From positions 186,001 to 250,000 of the forward strand of contig CAVTBT010000004.1 in NCBI GenBank assembly GCA_963733065.1: a stretch of DNA of 64,000 nt, read 5' to 3'. This document shows, one piece after another, positions 55,458-63,296 of this stretch. The position numbers and the translations under genes were made by a program. Within the stretch, counting starts at the first letter, position 1, and each line of letters starts with the position of its first letter. Below the pieces are notes generated by a model. It made no database searches, was not told the DNA's origin, and saw only the letters and a program-made list of their open reading frames with translations. The stretch is from CAVTBT01 sp963733065 (GTDB lineage: Bacteria; Actinomycetota; Thermoleophilia; Gaiellales; Gaiellaceae).

Positions 55458-55955
55458 TCAGCCGCGGCCGCTGTTCGAGCCGCCGCGGTCGTCGTCGTCG
55501 TCGTTGTCGTCGTCCCGGTCGTCATCACCGCGGCCGCGGCCGGAGTGGTCGTCGTCGTCATCGTCGACGTCGACTGCCGCCCCGGTGCACCGCGGGTCGT
55601 TCCGATGCTCGGCCTCGTCGCAGGGCCCGGAGATGTCCTCCCCGGTCTCGACCGTGGTCGCCGTCGTCGTCGCGGCGGGCGCCGCGGGCGCGACGCCGGC
55701 GCACCGCGGGTCGTTCCGATGCTCGGCCTCGTCGCAGGGGCCCGAGATGTCCTCCGACGTCGTGGCGGCTCCGGTGGTGGTGGCCGGGACGGTCGTCGCG
55801 CCGGTTGTCGTCCCGGTGGTCGTGGTGCCGGCGGTCGTCCCGGCGGTGGTGGTGCCCGTCGCGCCGGCGGGATCCGACGAGCCGACGAGCTGCACGGTGG
55901 CGATGCCGGCTCCGAGGAGCAGCGCGCCGCCGAGCACGGCGATCAGCTTTGACAT
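55458..55955 (-). CDS. Exported repeat protein with two PCDEAEHRNDPRC modules
   Basis: A 165-residue protein. A signal or anchor helix (MSKLIAVLGGALLLGAGIAT) is followed by a Thr-rich linker, two identical copies of EDISGPCDEAEHRNDPRC spaced by 38 residues, and an Asp/Arg/Gly tail (DVDDDDDDHSGRGRGDDDRD). Each module has two Cys and could form a disulfide or bind metal. ATG at 55955 is preferred over 55976 because the signal helix begins there. The DNA repeat is at 55587-55640 and 55701-55754. Unknown family. Confidence 0.72.
   Translation of the reverse strand: MSKLIAVLGGALLLGAGIATVQLVGSSDPAGATGTTTAGTTAGTTTTGTTTGATTVPATTTGAATTSEDISGPCDEAEHRNDPRCAGVAPAAPAATTTATTVETGEDISGPCDEAEHRNDPRCTGAAVDVDDDDDDHSGRGRGDDDRDDDNDDDDDRGGSNSGRG
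55587..55754. repeat. Two 54-bp near-identical direct repeats, 114 bp apart
   Basis: Unit 1 is at 55587-55640 and unit 2 at 55701-55754; both begin GCACCGCGGGTCGTTCCGAT and differ at only a few positions at the end. They encode the two copies of the PCDEAEHRNDPRC module. The near identity at DNA level points to a recent internal duplication or gene conversion. Confidence 0.75.
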
Positions 55956-56043
55956 TGGTGTCCTCCCTTCGCTCACGCACCCACCGTGCCCGCGGGTCGC
56001 CTCGGGCCGGGCAAAGCCGGGTCAAGCGCAGGGAAGGTTGTGG

Positions 56044-57057
56044 TTAAGCCTTCGGACGCACGCCGAGGCCCGGCGCGTCGGCCGGAACCTGGACGCCGTC
56101 CTCGAACGACGGGCCCGGGAGCGGATCCTCGGCGAGCAGGAGGTTCCCGTCGAGGTCGACGTAGTCGCAGAGCGGTGCGACGACACAGCCCGCGGCGATG
56201 CCCAGGCCGGACTCGATCATGCAGCCGAGCATGACCCCGAGCCCGAGCGCGCGCGCCGTATGCGCGATCCGCACCGCCTCGCGGATCCCGCCGGACTTCG
56301 CGAGCTTGACGTTCACGCCGTGGGCGAGCTCGGCGCAGCGCGGCACGTCCGCGGCGGTGTGGCAGTCCTCGTCGAGGTAGATCGGGATCGGCGAGCGCTC
56401 GCGCAGCACCGTTCCGCCGGGATCGCCCGCCCGGAGCGGCTGCTCGCAGTACTCGACGCCGAGCGCGGCCAGCTGTGGCAGCGCCTCCAGTGCCTCGTCG
56501 ACGCTCCACCACTCGTTGACGTCCACCATCAGCGGCCGGTCGGTCACGCCGCGCACCGCGCGAACGCGGTCGACGTCGAGCCCGTCGCCGCCGCCGAGCT
56601 TGAGCTTGAGGCGCCGGAAGCGCGGCGCCGCCCGCTCGGCGCGCCGGGCCATGTCATCCGGGTCCCCGAGCCAGACCGTCCAGGAGGTCGGCGGGCCGGT
56701 CCGCGGCAGGCCGAGCAGCCGCCACACCGGACGGTTCGTGAGCTGCCCGCAGAGGTCGTGGAGCGCCGCGTCGAGCGCACTCTTGGCCGCGCGCTCACCG
56801 GGGGTCTGCTCGAGCCGCGCGCCAACCTGTTCCAGCGCGAACGGATCGTCGCCGAGCTCGTCGGCGTGAGCCTCGACGAATGCGAGCGCCGAGGCGGCGG
56901 TCTCCTCGTAGCGGTCGATCGGTGCCCCCTCGCCGCGCCCGACGAGGTCGCCGTGCCGCACCTCGACCTGCAGGACGTCCTCGAAGTCGCGCGACTCCCG
57001 CGAGATGACGAACGTCTCGGCCAGCTGCAGCCGGACGATCTCGGCCCGGACCTCCAC
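56044..57057 (-). CDS. Enolase-superfamily epimerase (dipeptide epimerase / DgcA-like)
   Basis: A 337-residue barrel enzyme. The N-terminal capping domain has ETFVISRESRDFEDVLQVEV. Barrel residues: the KLKLGGGDG lysines, VDVNEWWSVDEAL (metal Asp), YCEQPLRAGD (metal Glu), YLDEDCHTAADV (metal Asp) and VNVKLAKSGGIREAVRIAHT (second Lys). This K-x-K ... K arrangement is that of L-Ala-D/L-Glu epimerases and of DgcA, the N-acetyl-D-glutamate racemase. GTG at 57057 lies 7 nt after a TAAGGT box (57065-57070), so it is predicted leaderless. Which amino acid is racemised is inferred. Confidence 0.85.
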   Translation of the reverse strand: MEVRAEIVRLQLAETFVISRESRDFEDVLQVEVRHGDLVGRGEGAPIDRYEETAASALAFVEAHADELGDDPFALEQVGARLEQTPGERAAKSALDAALHDLCGQLTNRPVWRLLGLPRTGPPTSWTVWLGDPDDMARRAERAAPRFRRLKLKLGGGDGLDVDRVRAVRGVTDRPLMVDVNEWWSVDEALEALPQLAALGVEYCEQPLRAGDPGGTVLRERSPIPIYLDEDCHTAADVPRCAELAHGVNVKLAKSGGIREAVRIAHTARALGLGVMLGCMIESGLGIAAGCVVAPLCDYVDLDGNLLLAEDPLPGPSFEDGVQVPADAPGLGVRPKA

Positions 57058-57081
57058 CCGCGCGACCTTACTGAACGCCGG

Positions 57082-57111
57082 TTGACCGCGGTCGTTCCGC
57101 GCCAGTAGCGT
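57082..57111 (+). promoter_or_regulatory. Sigma-70-like promoter of the M43 metalloprotease gene
   Basis: TTGACC (57082-57087), an 18-base spacer and TAGCGT (57106-57111). The transcript would have a leader of about 27 bases with an AGGGGGACC ribosome-binding site before ATG 57145. It is divergent from the leaderless epimerase promoter. Confidence 0.6.
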
Positions 57112-57144
57112 TCTCGCGCCTTGCCGTCCAGACCAGGGGGACCA

Positions 57145-58095
57145 ATGAAGAGATTCGCCCTGCTCGTCGTTGCGCTGCTCGCATTCGCGGCGTCCACGTC
57201 GAGCGCGACAGCCGGTGGCCACTCCGCCGGCTCGGGGCTCGACCCCGACTGCGTCGAGCTGTTCAGCCCGCTCGCGAGCCTGACCAGCGGCTCGTCAGCG
57301 AGGGGCTTCCAGCGCGAGCCGGTGCTGCGGAACGCCCCGCAGGACAGCGAGATCGACGGTGCCCAGCCGTCGACGAGCTCGCACTTCGGCACCGTCGTGC
57401 GCACGTACGTCCACGTCGTCACGAACGGCGACGAGGGCTTCGTCGACCCGGGCGTCATCAACTCGCAGATGGGCGTGCTGAACGCCGCCTTCGCGGGCTT
57501 CTACGGCCAGGACGCGGCCCGCACCGGGTTCCAGTTCAGGCTGAAGGACATCACCTACACCGACAACGCGGCGTGGTTCAACGCCTACCCGGAATCCGTG
57601 GAGGAGCGCGAGATGAAGACGGCGCTCAAGCGCGGCGGGCCGAGGACCCTCAACGTGTATCTGACGAACGCCGCGGATCAGCAGCTGCTCGGCTGGGCGT
57701 ACTTCCCGAAGATCAACAAGAACAAGCAGGATCGCGTGCTCGACGGAGTGATCGTCAACTACCTCTCACTGCCGGGCGGACCGTACGGGTCGGCGTTCTC
57801 CCTCGGCCAGACGGCCACGCACGAGGTGGGCCACTGGCTGGGGCTGTACCACACGTTCGAGGACGGCTGTGGCGGCCGCGGCGATCGCATCGACGACACG
57901 CCGGCAATGCTGGAGCCGACCGGCGGCTGTCCGATCGGCAAGGACACGTGCCCGCAGCCCGGGCTGGATCCGATCCACAACTACATGGACTACTCGTACG
58001 ACTCCTGCTACCAGGAGTTCACGAAGGACCAGGCCAGGCGCATGCAGCGCCAGTGGCTCCACTGGCGTGAGGGCGACAGGGACCACCGGGACTAG
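57145..58095 (+). CDS. Secreted M43-family (pappalysin-like) zinc metalloprotease
   Basis: A 316-residue protein with a signal peptide (MKRFALLVVALLAFAASTSS). The catalytic motif THEVGHWLGLYHTF (residues 225-238; zinc ligands H226, H230, H236) and the Met-turn NYMDYSYDSC are those of cytophagalysin-type metzincins. A short propeptide (about 24-80) with C36 may act as a cysteine switch. CGGRGDRIDDTPAMLEPTGG and the C-x-C pairs suggest disulfides, so it works outside the cell. ATG at 57145 carries the ribosome-binding site. Confidence 0.92.
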   Translation: MKRFALLVVALLAFAASTSSATAGGHSAGSGLDPDCVELFSPLASLTSGSSARGFQREPVLRNAPQDSEIDGAQPSTSSHFGTVVRTYVHVVTNGDEGFVDPGVINSQMGVLNAAFAGFYGQDAARTGFQFRLKDITYTDNAAWFNAYPESVEEREMKTALKRGGPRTLNVYLTNAADQQLLGWAYFPKINKNKQDRVLDGVIVNYLSLPGGPYGSAFSLGQTATHEVGHWLGLYHTFEDGCGGRGDRIDDTPAMLEPTGGCPIGKDTCPQPGLDPIHNYMDYSYDSCYQEFTKDQARRMQRQWLHWREGDRDHRD

Positions 58096-58183
58096 GTCGA
58101 GCGACGCACCGTGGAGGGCCGGCGCGAGTCGGCCCTCCACGCGTGGAGCGGGACTCGAGCCCCGCTAGACTGGCGTTCCCCGT

Positions 58184-58256
58184 GCGCCCGTAGCTCAGGG
58201 GATAGAGCGCGCGCCTCCGGAGCGCGAGGTCGCAGGTTCGATTCCTGCCGGGCGCA
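58184..58256 (+). tRNA. tRNA-Arg (anticodon CCG)
   Basis: A complete cloverleaf: acceptor stem GCGCCCG/CGGGCGC, D arm GCTC...GAGC, anticodon stem CGCGC/GCGCG with loop CTCCGGA (anticodon CCG at 58217-58219, reading CGG), T arm with GGTTCGATTCC and discriminator A58256. CCA is not encoded, so the end must be added after RNase Z or exonuclease trimming. It is a single tRNA between the M43 gene and the ankyrin gene. No integrase is nearby. Confidence 0.97.
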
Positions 58257-58439
58257 CTTCGTTCGCGCCGCGGCGCGCAGCAGGTGCGGCGGCCACGGTA
58301 GACTCGCGGTCAACGCGGCTCGGGGCCGCGTCCAGTCCGCGGGCAGGGCCGAGCCCACCCCTTTCGATCGAGCAGCACCGACAGCAGCTTCTTTCCGCCC
58401 GAACGTGCGGACGCCGGGCACGACGGAGAGGAGACTGCC

Positions 58440-59720
58440 GTGACCATCCAGCTGGATCTCGAACAGCTGCGCAAGCAGGCGAAGGAGCGCGTGCGCGCTC
58501 GCCGCGCCGCCGGGGAGCAGATCAAGCTCAGCGACGCCCAGTACGAGCTCGCCGTCGAGCACGGCTTCGCGAGCTGGCCGAAGCTGAAGGAGCATCTGGA
58601 CCGCGCCGGCGCCGAGCAGCCCTTCCGCACCGACCTCGAGTACTTCGAGGGCCGGGCCGAGGGCATCGCGACCGTCGAAGCGGTGAGCCTGGCGGACGCC
58701 AGGCGCGACCTTGCCCGCCGCCACGGCTTTCCCTCGTGGCGACGGCTGGAGCGCCACGTCGAGGCGCTGCGCGACGGCAGTGAGCCGGCGACCCCGTTCA
58801 TGCGGGCTTACGAAGCGATCGAGGCGAACGACCGCGACGGCCTGGTCGAGCTGCTCGACCGACATCCCGAGCTCGTTCACGTCCGCGGCACGAACGGGAA
58901 CGACCTGTTCGGCATGGCCGGCGACATCGAGATCGTCCGCCTGCTGCTCGAGCGCGGCGCCGATCCGAACCGCGGCAACGACTACGGGTGGACGAAGCTG
59001 CACCAGGCCGGCTACGGGAATCAACCGGATGTCGCTCGGCTGCTCCTCGACGCCGGTGCCCGCACCGACCTCTTCGCGCGCGGGGACGGGGGCACTCCGC
59101 TGATCGTCGCGCTGTTCTGGGGCAACCGCGAGGTCGCCGGGCTGCTCGGCCGCGAGCCGGGCAACCTGCGCGTGGCGGCGGGGCTCGGGCTGGTCGACAT
59201 GATCCGCGAGCTGGCCGGCACGCCACAGGCCGGCGCGCACCGCGGCTTCTACCGACCGCACGGCGGCTTCCCCGCCTGGCAGCCGTCCGACGATCCGCAG
59301 GAGGTGCTCGACGAGGCGCTCGTCTGGGCCGCGAAGAGCGACCGCGTCGAGGTGCTGCCTCTGCTCGTGGAGCTCGGCGCCGACGTGCACGCCGATCCGT
59401 ACCGCGGCACCGCCCTCGCGTGGGCTGCCGCGAGGGGCTGCGAACGCTCGATCCGACTGCTCGTCGAGCTCGGCGCCGATCCGAACCAGCGCGGCACCTT
59501 CGGCGGGCCGAGCCACGGCGCGGGCGTCACCGCCCTCCACCTCGCCGCGCAGTCGGGCAGCCGCGGCGCGGTGGACACCCTGCTCGCTCTGGGCGCCGAC
59601 CCCACGATGCGCGACGGCCTGCACGACGGGCCGGCCTGGGGCTGGGCAGAGTTCGCCGGGGAGCACGAGATCGCCGAGCTCCTGCGCGTGCACGCCGGGG
59701 AGGCGGCGGCGCCGGGCTAG
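58440..59720 (+). CDS. Ankyrin-repeat protein
   Basis: A 426-residue soluble protein, GTG start with GGAGAGGAG 6 bases upstream. The N-terminal 110 residues are helical with an internal duplication (DAQYELAVEHGFASWPKLKE and DARRDLARRHGFPSWRRLER). From about residue 120 there are six or more ankyrin repeats (DIEIVRLLLERGADPNRGND; QPDVARLLLDAGARTDLFAR; CERSIRLLVELGADPNQRGT; SRGAVDTLLALGADPTMRDG). No enzymatic domain is present. Cytoplasmic protein-binding role inferred; partner unknown. Confidence 0.88.
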   Translation: MTIQLDLEQLRKQAKERVRARRAAGEQIKLSDAQYELAVEHGFASWPKLKEHLDRAGAEQPFRTDLEYFEGRAEGIATVEAVSLADARRDLARRHGFPSWRRLERHVEALRDGSEPATPFMRAYEAIEANDRDGLVELLDRHPELVHVRGTNGNDLFGMAGDIEIVRLLLERGADPNRGNDYGWTKLHQAGYGNQPDVARLLLDAGARTDLFARGDGGTPLIVALFWGNREVAGLLGREPGNLRVAAGLGLVDMIRELAGTPQAGAHRGFYRPHGGFPAWQPSDDPQEVLDEALVWAAKSDRVEVLPLLVELGADVHADPYRGTALAWAAARGCERSIRLLVELGADPNQRGTFGGPSHGAGVTALHLAAQSGSRGAVDTLLALGADPTMRDGLHDGPAWGWAEFAGEHEIAELLRVHAGEAAAPG

Positions 59721-60892
59721 GAGGGTTCGGCGAGCGCGGCCGACTGCTCGCGGAACGAGTCGAAGGCCGGTTTGCGGGTGCCGTCGGCGGCGATGAAGCC
59801 CGACTGCCAGCGCGTGACGTCGTCCTCGTCCTTGAGCAGGAACCAGAGCAGGAGCTCGACGCGAGGATGCCGACGCGCCACGGCCACGGCCTGACGCACG
59901 TAGCTCGCCTGGCGAGCCCACGACACGCCGAAGATCCGATCCGGCGGGTTCGTCTGGTAGCCGTACTCGGTGATCCAGATCGGCTTCGGGCCGTAGAGCC
60001 GCGTGAGCTCGCGCTCGAGGGCGTCGAGGTTGCCGAGCGTCACGGCCGTCGCGCCACGCGGTCGCGTCGCCGGCGTCTCGGACGGCGAGCCGTAGTACGG
60101 GTGATGGGCATATGCGTCGAAGCCGCGTGCACCGCCCTTCTTCATCGCGCGCAGGAACGCGAGGGGTGACACGGACGGCTTGCGGCCGCGCGGGTTGTTG
60201 TTGCCGCGGGCGGCCGTCACGCCGCAGGCGATCCGCTGTTGGTCGATGCCCGTGCCCCGGATCCCGTCGACGATGGCGTTGCAGATGCGGGCGTAGTCGG
60301 CCGCGCTCTGGGGCACCCAGCGCCCGCCGATCCGCTTCCACTGGGGGACGAGCCCGATCTTCAGGTTCGGCTCGTTCCATGCCGTCCACAGCCGCACGGG
60401 GGGCAACACTGTCCCGTCGCGGCGCACGTGCTCGCCGCTGTACCGCCACGCCGCGGCATAGGCGAACTCCGTGAGCCGCACCGCGTCGCGAGGCGCCCGC
60501 GTCGGCGGCGCGCCGCCGTTCGCCCACGGCGGCGTGCCGAAGATGGTGAACATCACCTCGACACCGGCGTCGGCGGCCTCGAGCACCACGCGGTCGTAGA
60601 TGCGCCAGTCGTACGCGGGGTCGTCCGGGTCGGTGGCGTCCACGGGACGCCTTCGCGCGACGCCGCGCCTGCCGCCCCACTGGAGGTGCACGCGCAGCAC
60701 GCGGGCGTTGAGCTCCCCGAGCAGCGGGAACAGCGAGCGGTCGTCGTAGTACGCCGCAGCCGTGTCGGTGATGCCGAGGCGGAGCGGCTCGCCGCCGGCG
60801 ACGGCGGCGGCCGGAGCCGGGGCCGACGACGCCGCCGCGAGTGCAGCGCCGACCACGCCCAGAGCCGCCGCGAGGAGGGCGAGTCGTCCCAC
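59717..60892 (-). CDS. Secreted glycoside-hydrolase-like protein (TIM barrel)
   Basis: A 391-residue protein. GTG 60892 starts a signal peptide (GRLALLAAALGVVGAALAAA). The barrel shows LRLGITDTAAAYYDDRSLFP, ELNARVLRVHLQWGG, then FTIFGTPPWANGG, WTAWNEPNLKIGL with the acid/base Glu174 and IWITEYGYQTNPP with the nucleophile Glu. This matches the clan-A, GH39/GH5-like fold. It resembles the protein at 49880-51377 in design but not closely in sequence. Sugar unknown. It converges with the ankyrin gene by a 4-base overlap. Confidence 0.82.
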   Translation of the reverse strand: MGRLALLAAALGVVGAALAAASSAPAPAAAVAGGEPLRLGITDTAAAYYDDRSLFPLLGELNARVLRVHLQWGGRRGVARRRPVDATDPDDPAYDWRIYDRVVLEAADAGVEVMFTIFGTPPWANGGAPPTRAPRDAVRLTEFAYAAAWRYSGEHVRRDGTVLPPVRLWTAWNEPNLKIGLVPQWKRIGGRWVPQSAADYARICNAIVDGIRGTGIDQQRIACGVTAARGNNNPRGRKPSVSPLAFLRAMKKGGARGFDAYAHHPYYGSPSETPATRPRGATAVTLGNLDALERELTRLYGPKPIWITEYGYQTNPPDRIFGVSWARQASYVRQAVAVARRHPRVELLLWFLLKDEDDVTRWQSGFIAADGTRKPAFDSFREQSAALAEPS

Positions 60893-60973
60893 GAAATGCA
60901 GCCTGAAGCCGTCGTGTGACGGATCGGTGTGGAACTCGTAAGCGTTCCGCGACGCCGCCGATAGGCTGGCCGG

Positions 60974-62353
60974 ATGCGGGCGCTGACCGCCTACCTGCGT
61001 GCGCTGAACCCGAATCTGCCGCGCTCCGTGCAGACGCTGCAGCTCGGCGGCCTCTTCAACGCGTTCGGCAACGGGCTGATCCTGCCGTTCGCGTTCATCT
61101 ACCTTCACAACGTCCGCGGCATCGGCCTCGGCACCGCCGGGCTGATCCTGGCCACGAACGCGGCCGTGAGCATGGTGCTCGGCCCCGTCTTCGGCACGCT
61201 GGTCGACCGCTTCGGCGGCAAGCGGATGCTCGGCGTCGCGCTCGTCTTCCTGGCGGTCGGCTTCAGCCTCTACGCCTTCGTCCGCGACCCCTGGCTCGGC
61301 TTCGTGGCGTCAGCCCTGACCGGCGTCGGCAACGGCGGCTTCTGGGCGGCGCAGTCGACGCTGATCGCGAGACTGACGACGCCCGCGCAGCGCCCGGCGG
61401 CCTACGCGATGCAGCGTGTGGTCATGAATCTCGGCATCGGCCTCGGCGGCGTAGCCGGCGGCTTCATCGCCAGCACCGACGATCCGCTCACGTTCCAGCT
61501 GCTGTTCTTCGGCAACGCGGCGACGTTCGTCGTGTACCTCGCCATCCTGCAGGCGTTCGTGCCCGAACCTGTGCGGGCAGGGCATGGCGGCGACACGTCG
61601 CGGCCCGGCCGGTATGCCGACGTGCTCAGGCACCGGGCCTTCCTCGGCGTCCTCGCGCTGAACACGCTCTTCATCTTCGCCGGCATGTCCGGATTCGAGC
61701 TGCTGCCGGTGTACGGCAAGAACGAAGCCGGGATCAGCGAGGAGGCGATCGGCTTCATCTACCTCGCCAACACGCTGTTGATCGTCGCGACGCAGCTGCC
61801 GATCGTCAGGCTCTGCGAGGGACGCCGACGGATGTCCGTGCTCGCGCTGATGGGCGTGATCTGGGCTGCCGGGTGGGTCGTCGTGCCGGTGGCCGGCACC
61901 TGGCTCAGCGGCACCGAGGCCGCGCTCCTGCTCGGGCTCGCAGTCTGTGTCTTCGCGATCGGGGAGTGCTTGCACGGCGCCGTCCAGGGCCCCCTCGTCG
62001 CCGACCTCGCGGAACCGCGGCTGATGGGCCGCTTCATGGCGATGTCCGCGCTCTCGTGGCAGATCGGGTTCACGCTCGGACCCGCGATCGGCGGCTTCGC
62101 GCTCGCGTTCTCTCCGAGCGGCCTCTGGCTCGGCGCGGCCGTGCTGTTGCTCCTTGGCAGCCTCGCCGCGCTGTCGCTCGAGTCGACGCTCCCCGCCGCC
62201 GCGCGACGCTCTCCGACGAGGACTTCGGCCGCGCGGGCAGTAGAATCAAGCGCCATGACGCCGATTGCCGAGGACCCCCTCAGTCATGCCGAGCCTGCCC
62301 AGGATCCGCAGGACGAGGCCGTCGGCGAACGACGTCGCCCGCGCACGGCCTGA
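60974..62353 (+). CDS. MFS transporter
   Basis: A 459-residue protein with twelve predicted helices. The MFS motif A-like loop GTLVDRFGGKRMLG follows helix 2-3; other parts read FNAFGNGLILPFAFIYLHNV, VVMNLGIGLGGVAGGFIAST and GAVQGPLVADLAEPRLMGRF. Substrate unknown. ATG at 60974 stands 6 nt after a TAGGCT box (60962-60967), predicted leaderless. The hydrophilic C-terminal 60 residues overlap the start of corA, so a shorter true C-terminus is possible if the frame is slightly wrong there. Confidence 0.85.
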   Translation: MRALTAYLRALNPNLPRSVQTLQLGGLFNAFGNGLILPFAFIYLHNVRGIGLGTAGLILATNAAVSMVLGPVFGTLVDRFGGKRMLGVALVFLAVGFSLYAFVRDPWLGFVASALTGVGNGGFWAAQSTLIARLTTPAQRPAAYAMQRVVMNLGIGLGGVAGGFIASTDDPLTFQLLFFGNAATFVVYLAILQAFVPEPVRAGHGGDTSRPGRYADVLRHRAFLGVLALNTLFIFAGMSGFELLPVYGKNEAGISEEAIGFIYLANTLLIVATQLPIVRLCEGRRRMSVLALMGVIWAAGWVVVPVAGTWLSGTEAALLLGLAVCVFAIGECLHGAVQGPLVADLAEPRLMGRFMAMSALSWQIGFTLGPAIGGFALAFSPSGLWLGAAVLLLLGSLAALSLESTLPAAARRSPTRTSAARAVESSAMTPIAEDPLSHAEPAQDPQDEAVGERRRPRTA

Positions 62354-63269
62354 CGTCCTCGAGCTAACAGCCGCCGGCCTCAGCTGGGTTCACCTGGAGC
62401 GCCCCGACGCCGACACCGTCGGCGAGCTCTCCGACCGCTTCGGCTGGCATCCGCTCGACGTCGAGGACGTGCTCTCGAAGCGGCAGCGACCGAAGATCGA
62501 CGAGTACCCGGAGGAGCGGTACCTGTTCGCGGTCCTCCACTTCCCGGTCTACGACAAGGCGATCCAGCGGCTGAACGCTGCCGAGCTCGACATCTTCCTC
62601 GGCCCGGACTACCTCGTCACGCTGCCGAACGTCGAGCTGCTCCCGGTCACCCGGCTCTTCCGCCGCTGCGCCGACGACGCGGCGCTCCGTGAGCAGCTCT
62701 TCGCGAAGGGCTCGGGCCGGCTGCTCTACGAGGTGCTGGACGACCTCTTCGACTACTGCTTCCCGATCCTCGACAAGATCGGCCACAAGCTCGACCGGGT
62801 CGAGGACGACATGTTCGAGGGGCACGCCGAGGACGTCGTCCGCGACCTCTCGAACGTGAAGCAGGAGATCATCAGCTACCGCAAGATCATCAAGCCCGAG
62901 CGTTCGACGCTGCGGCTCCTGGAGCGGCGTGTGGAGCGCTTCCTGCCCGAGGAGCTGGACCTCTACTTCGACGACATCGTCGACGCCGCCGAGCGGGTCT
63001 GGGACCTGCTCGACAACTACAAGGAGGTCGTCGAGGGGCTCGAGTCGACGAACGAGTCGGTCATCTCGCACCGCCAGAACGACGTCCTCCGCCTGCTCAC
63101 GATCATCAGCGTGACGATGCTGCCGCTGACGCTGATCACGAGCGTCTTCGGCATGAACGTGCTCTTCCCCGGCGAAAGCGGTCGCGAGGCGTTCTGGATC
63201 ATCCTCGCCGCACTCGGGGTCACGCTGGCGGGGATGCTCGGCTTCTTCCGCTACAAGCGCTGGCTCTAG
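62286..63269 (+). CDS. corA: CorA-type divalent cation transporter
   Basis: A 327-residue transporter. The large cytoplasmic domain has WVHLERPDADTVGELSDRFG, HPLDVEDVLSKRQRPKIDEY and a long helical stalk (VKQEIISYRKIIKPERSTLR, LDLYFDDIVDAAERVWDLLD). The C-terminus has two membrane helices with the signature YxGMN in the form SVFGMNVLFPGE, and a basic end (FRYKRWL). It transports Mg2+ or Co2+ in this family. ATG 62286 is preferred; TTG at 62265 would add seven residues. The gene starts inside the MFS gene's 3' end. Confidence 0.92.
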   Translation: MPSLPRIRRTRPSANDVARARPDVLELTAAGLSWVHLERPDADTVGELSDRFGWHPLDVEDVLSKRQRPKIDEYPEERYLFAVLHFPVYDKAIQRLNAAELDIFLGPDYLVTLPNVELLPVTRLFRRCADDAALREQLFAKGSGRLLYEVLDDLFDYCFPILDKIGHKLDRVEDDMFEGHAEDVVRDLSNVKQEIISYRKIIKPERSTLRLLERRVERFLPEELDLYFDDIVDAAERVWDLLDNYKEVVEGLESTNESVISHRQNDVLRLLTIISVTMLPLTLITSVFGMNVLFPGESGREAFWIILAALGVTLAGMLGFFRYKRWL

Positions 63270-63296
63270 GCGGCGGGCCAGGGGCCCGGCCGCCGG

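Noticed and set aside
55587..55754. Direct repeats as a CRISPR array
   Set aside because: Only two units, inside an open reading frame, with no spacers of constant length and no cas genes.
58184..58256. tRNA-Arg as an integration site of a mobile island
   Set aside because: No integrase and no repeated tRNA 3' end in the following sequence.
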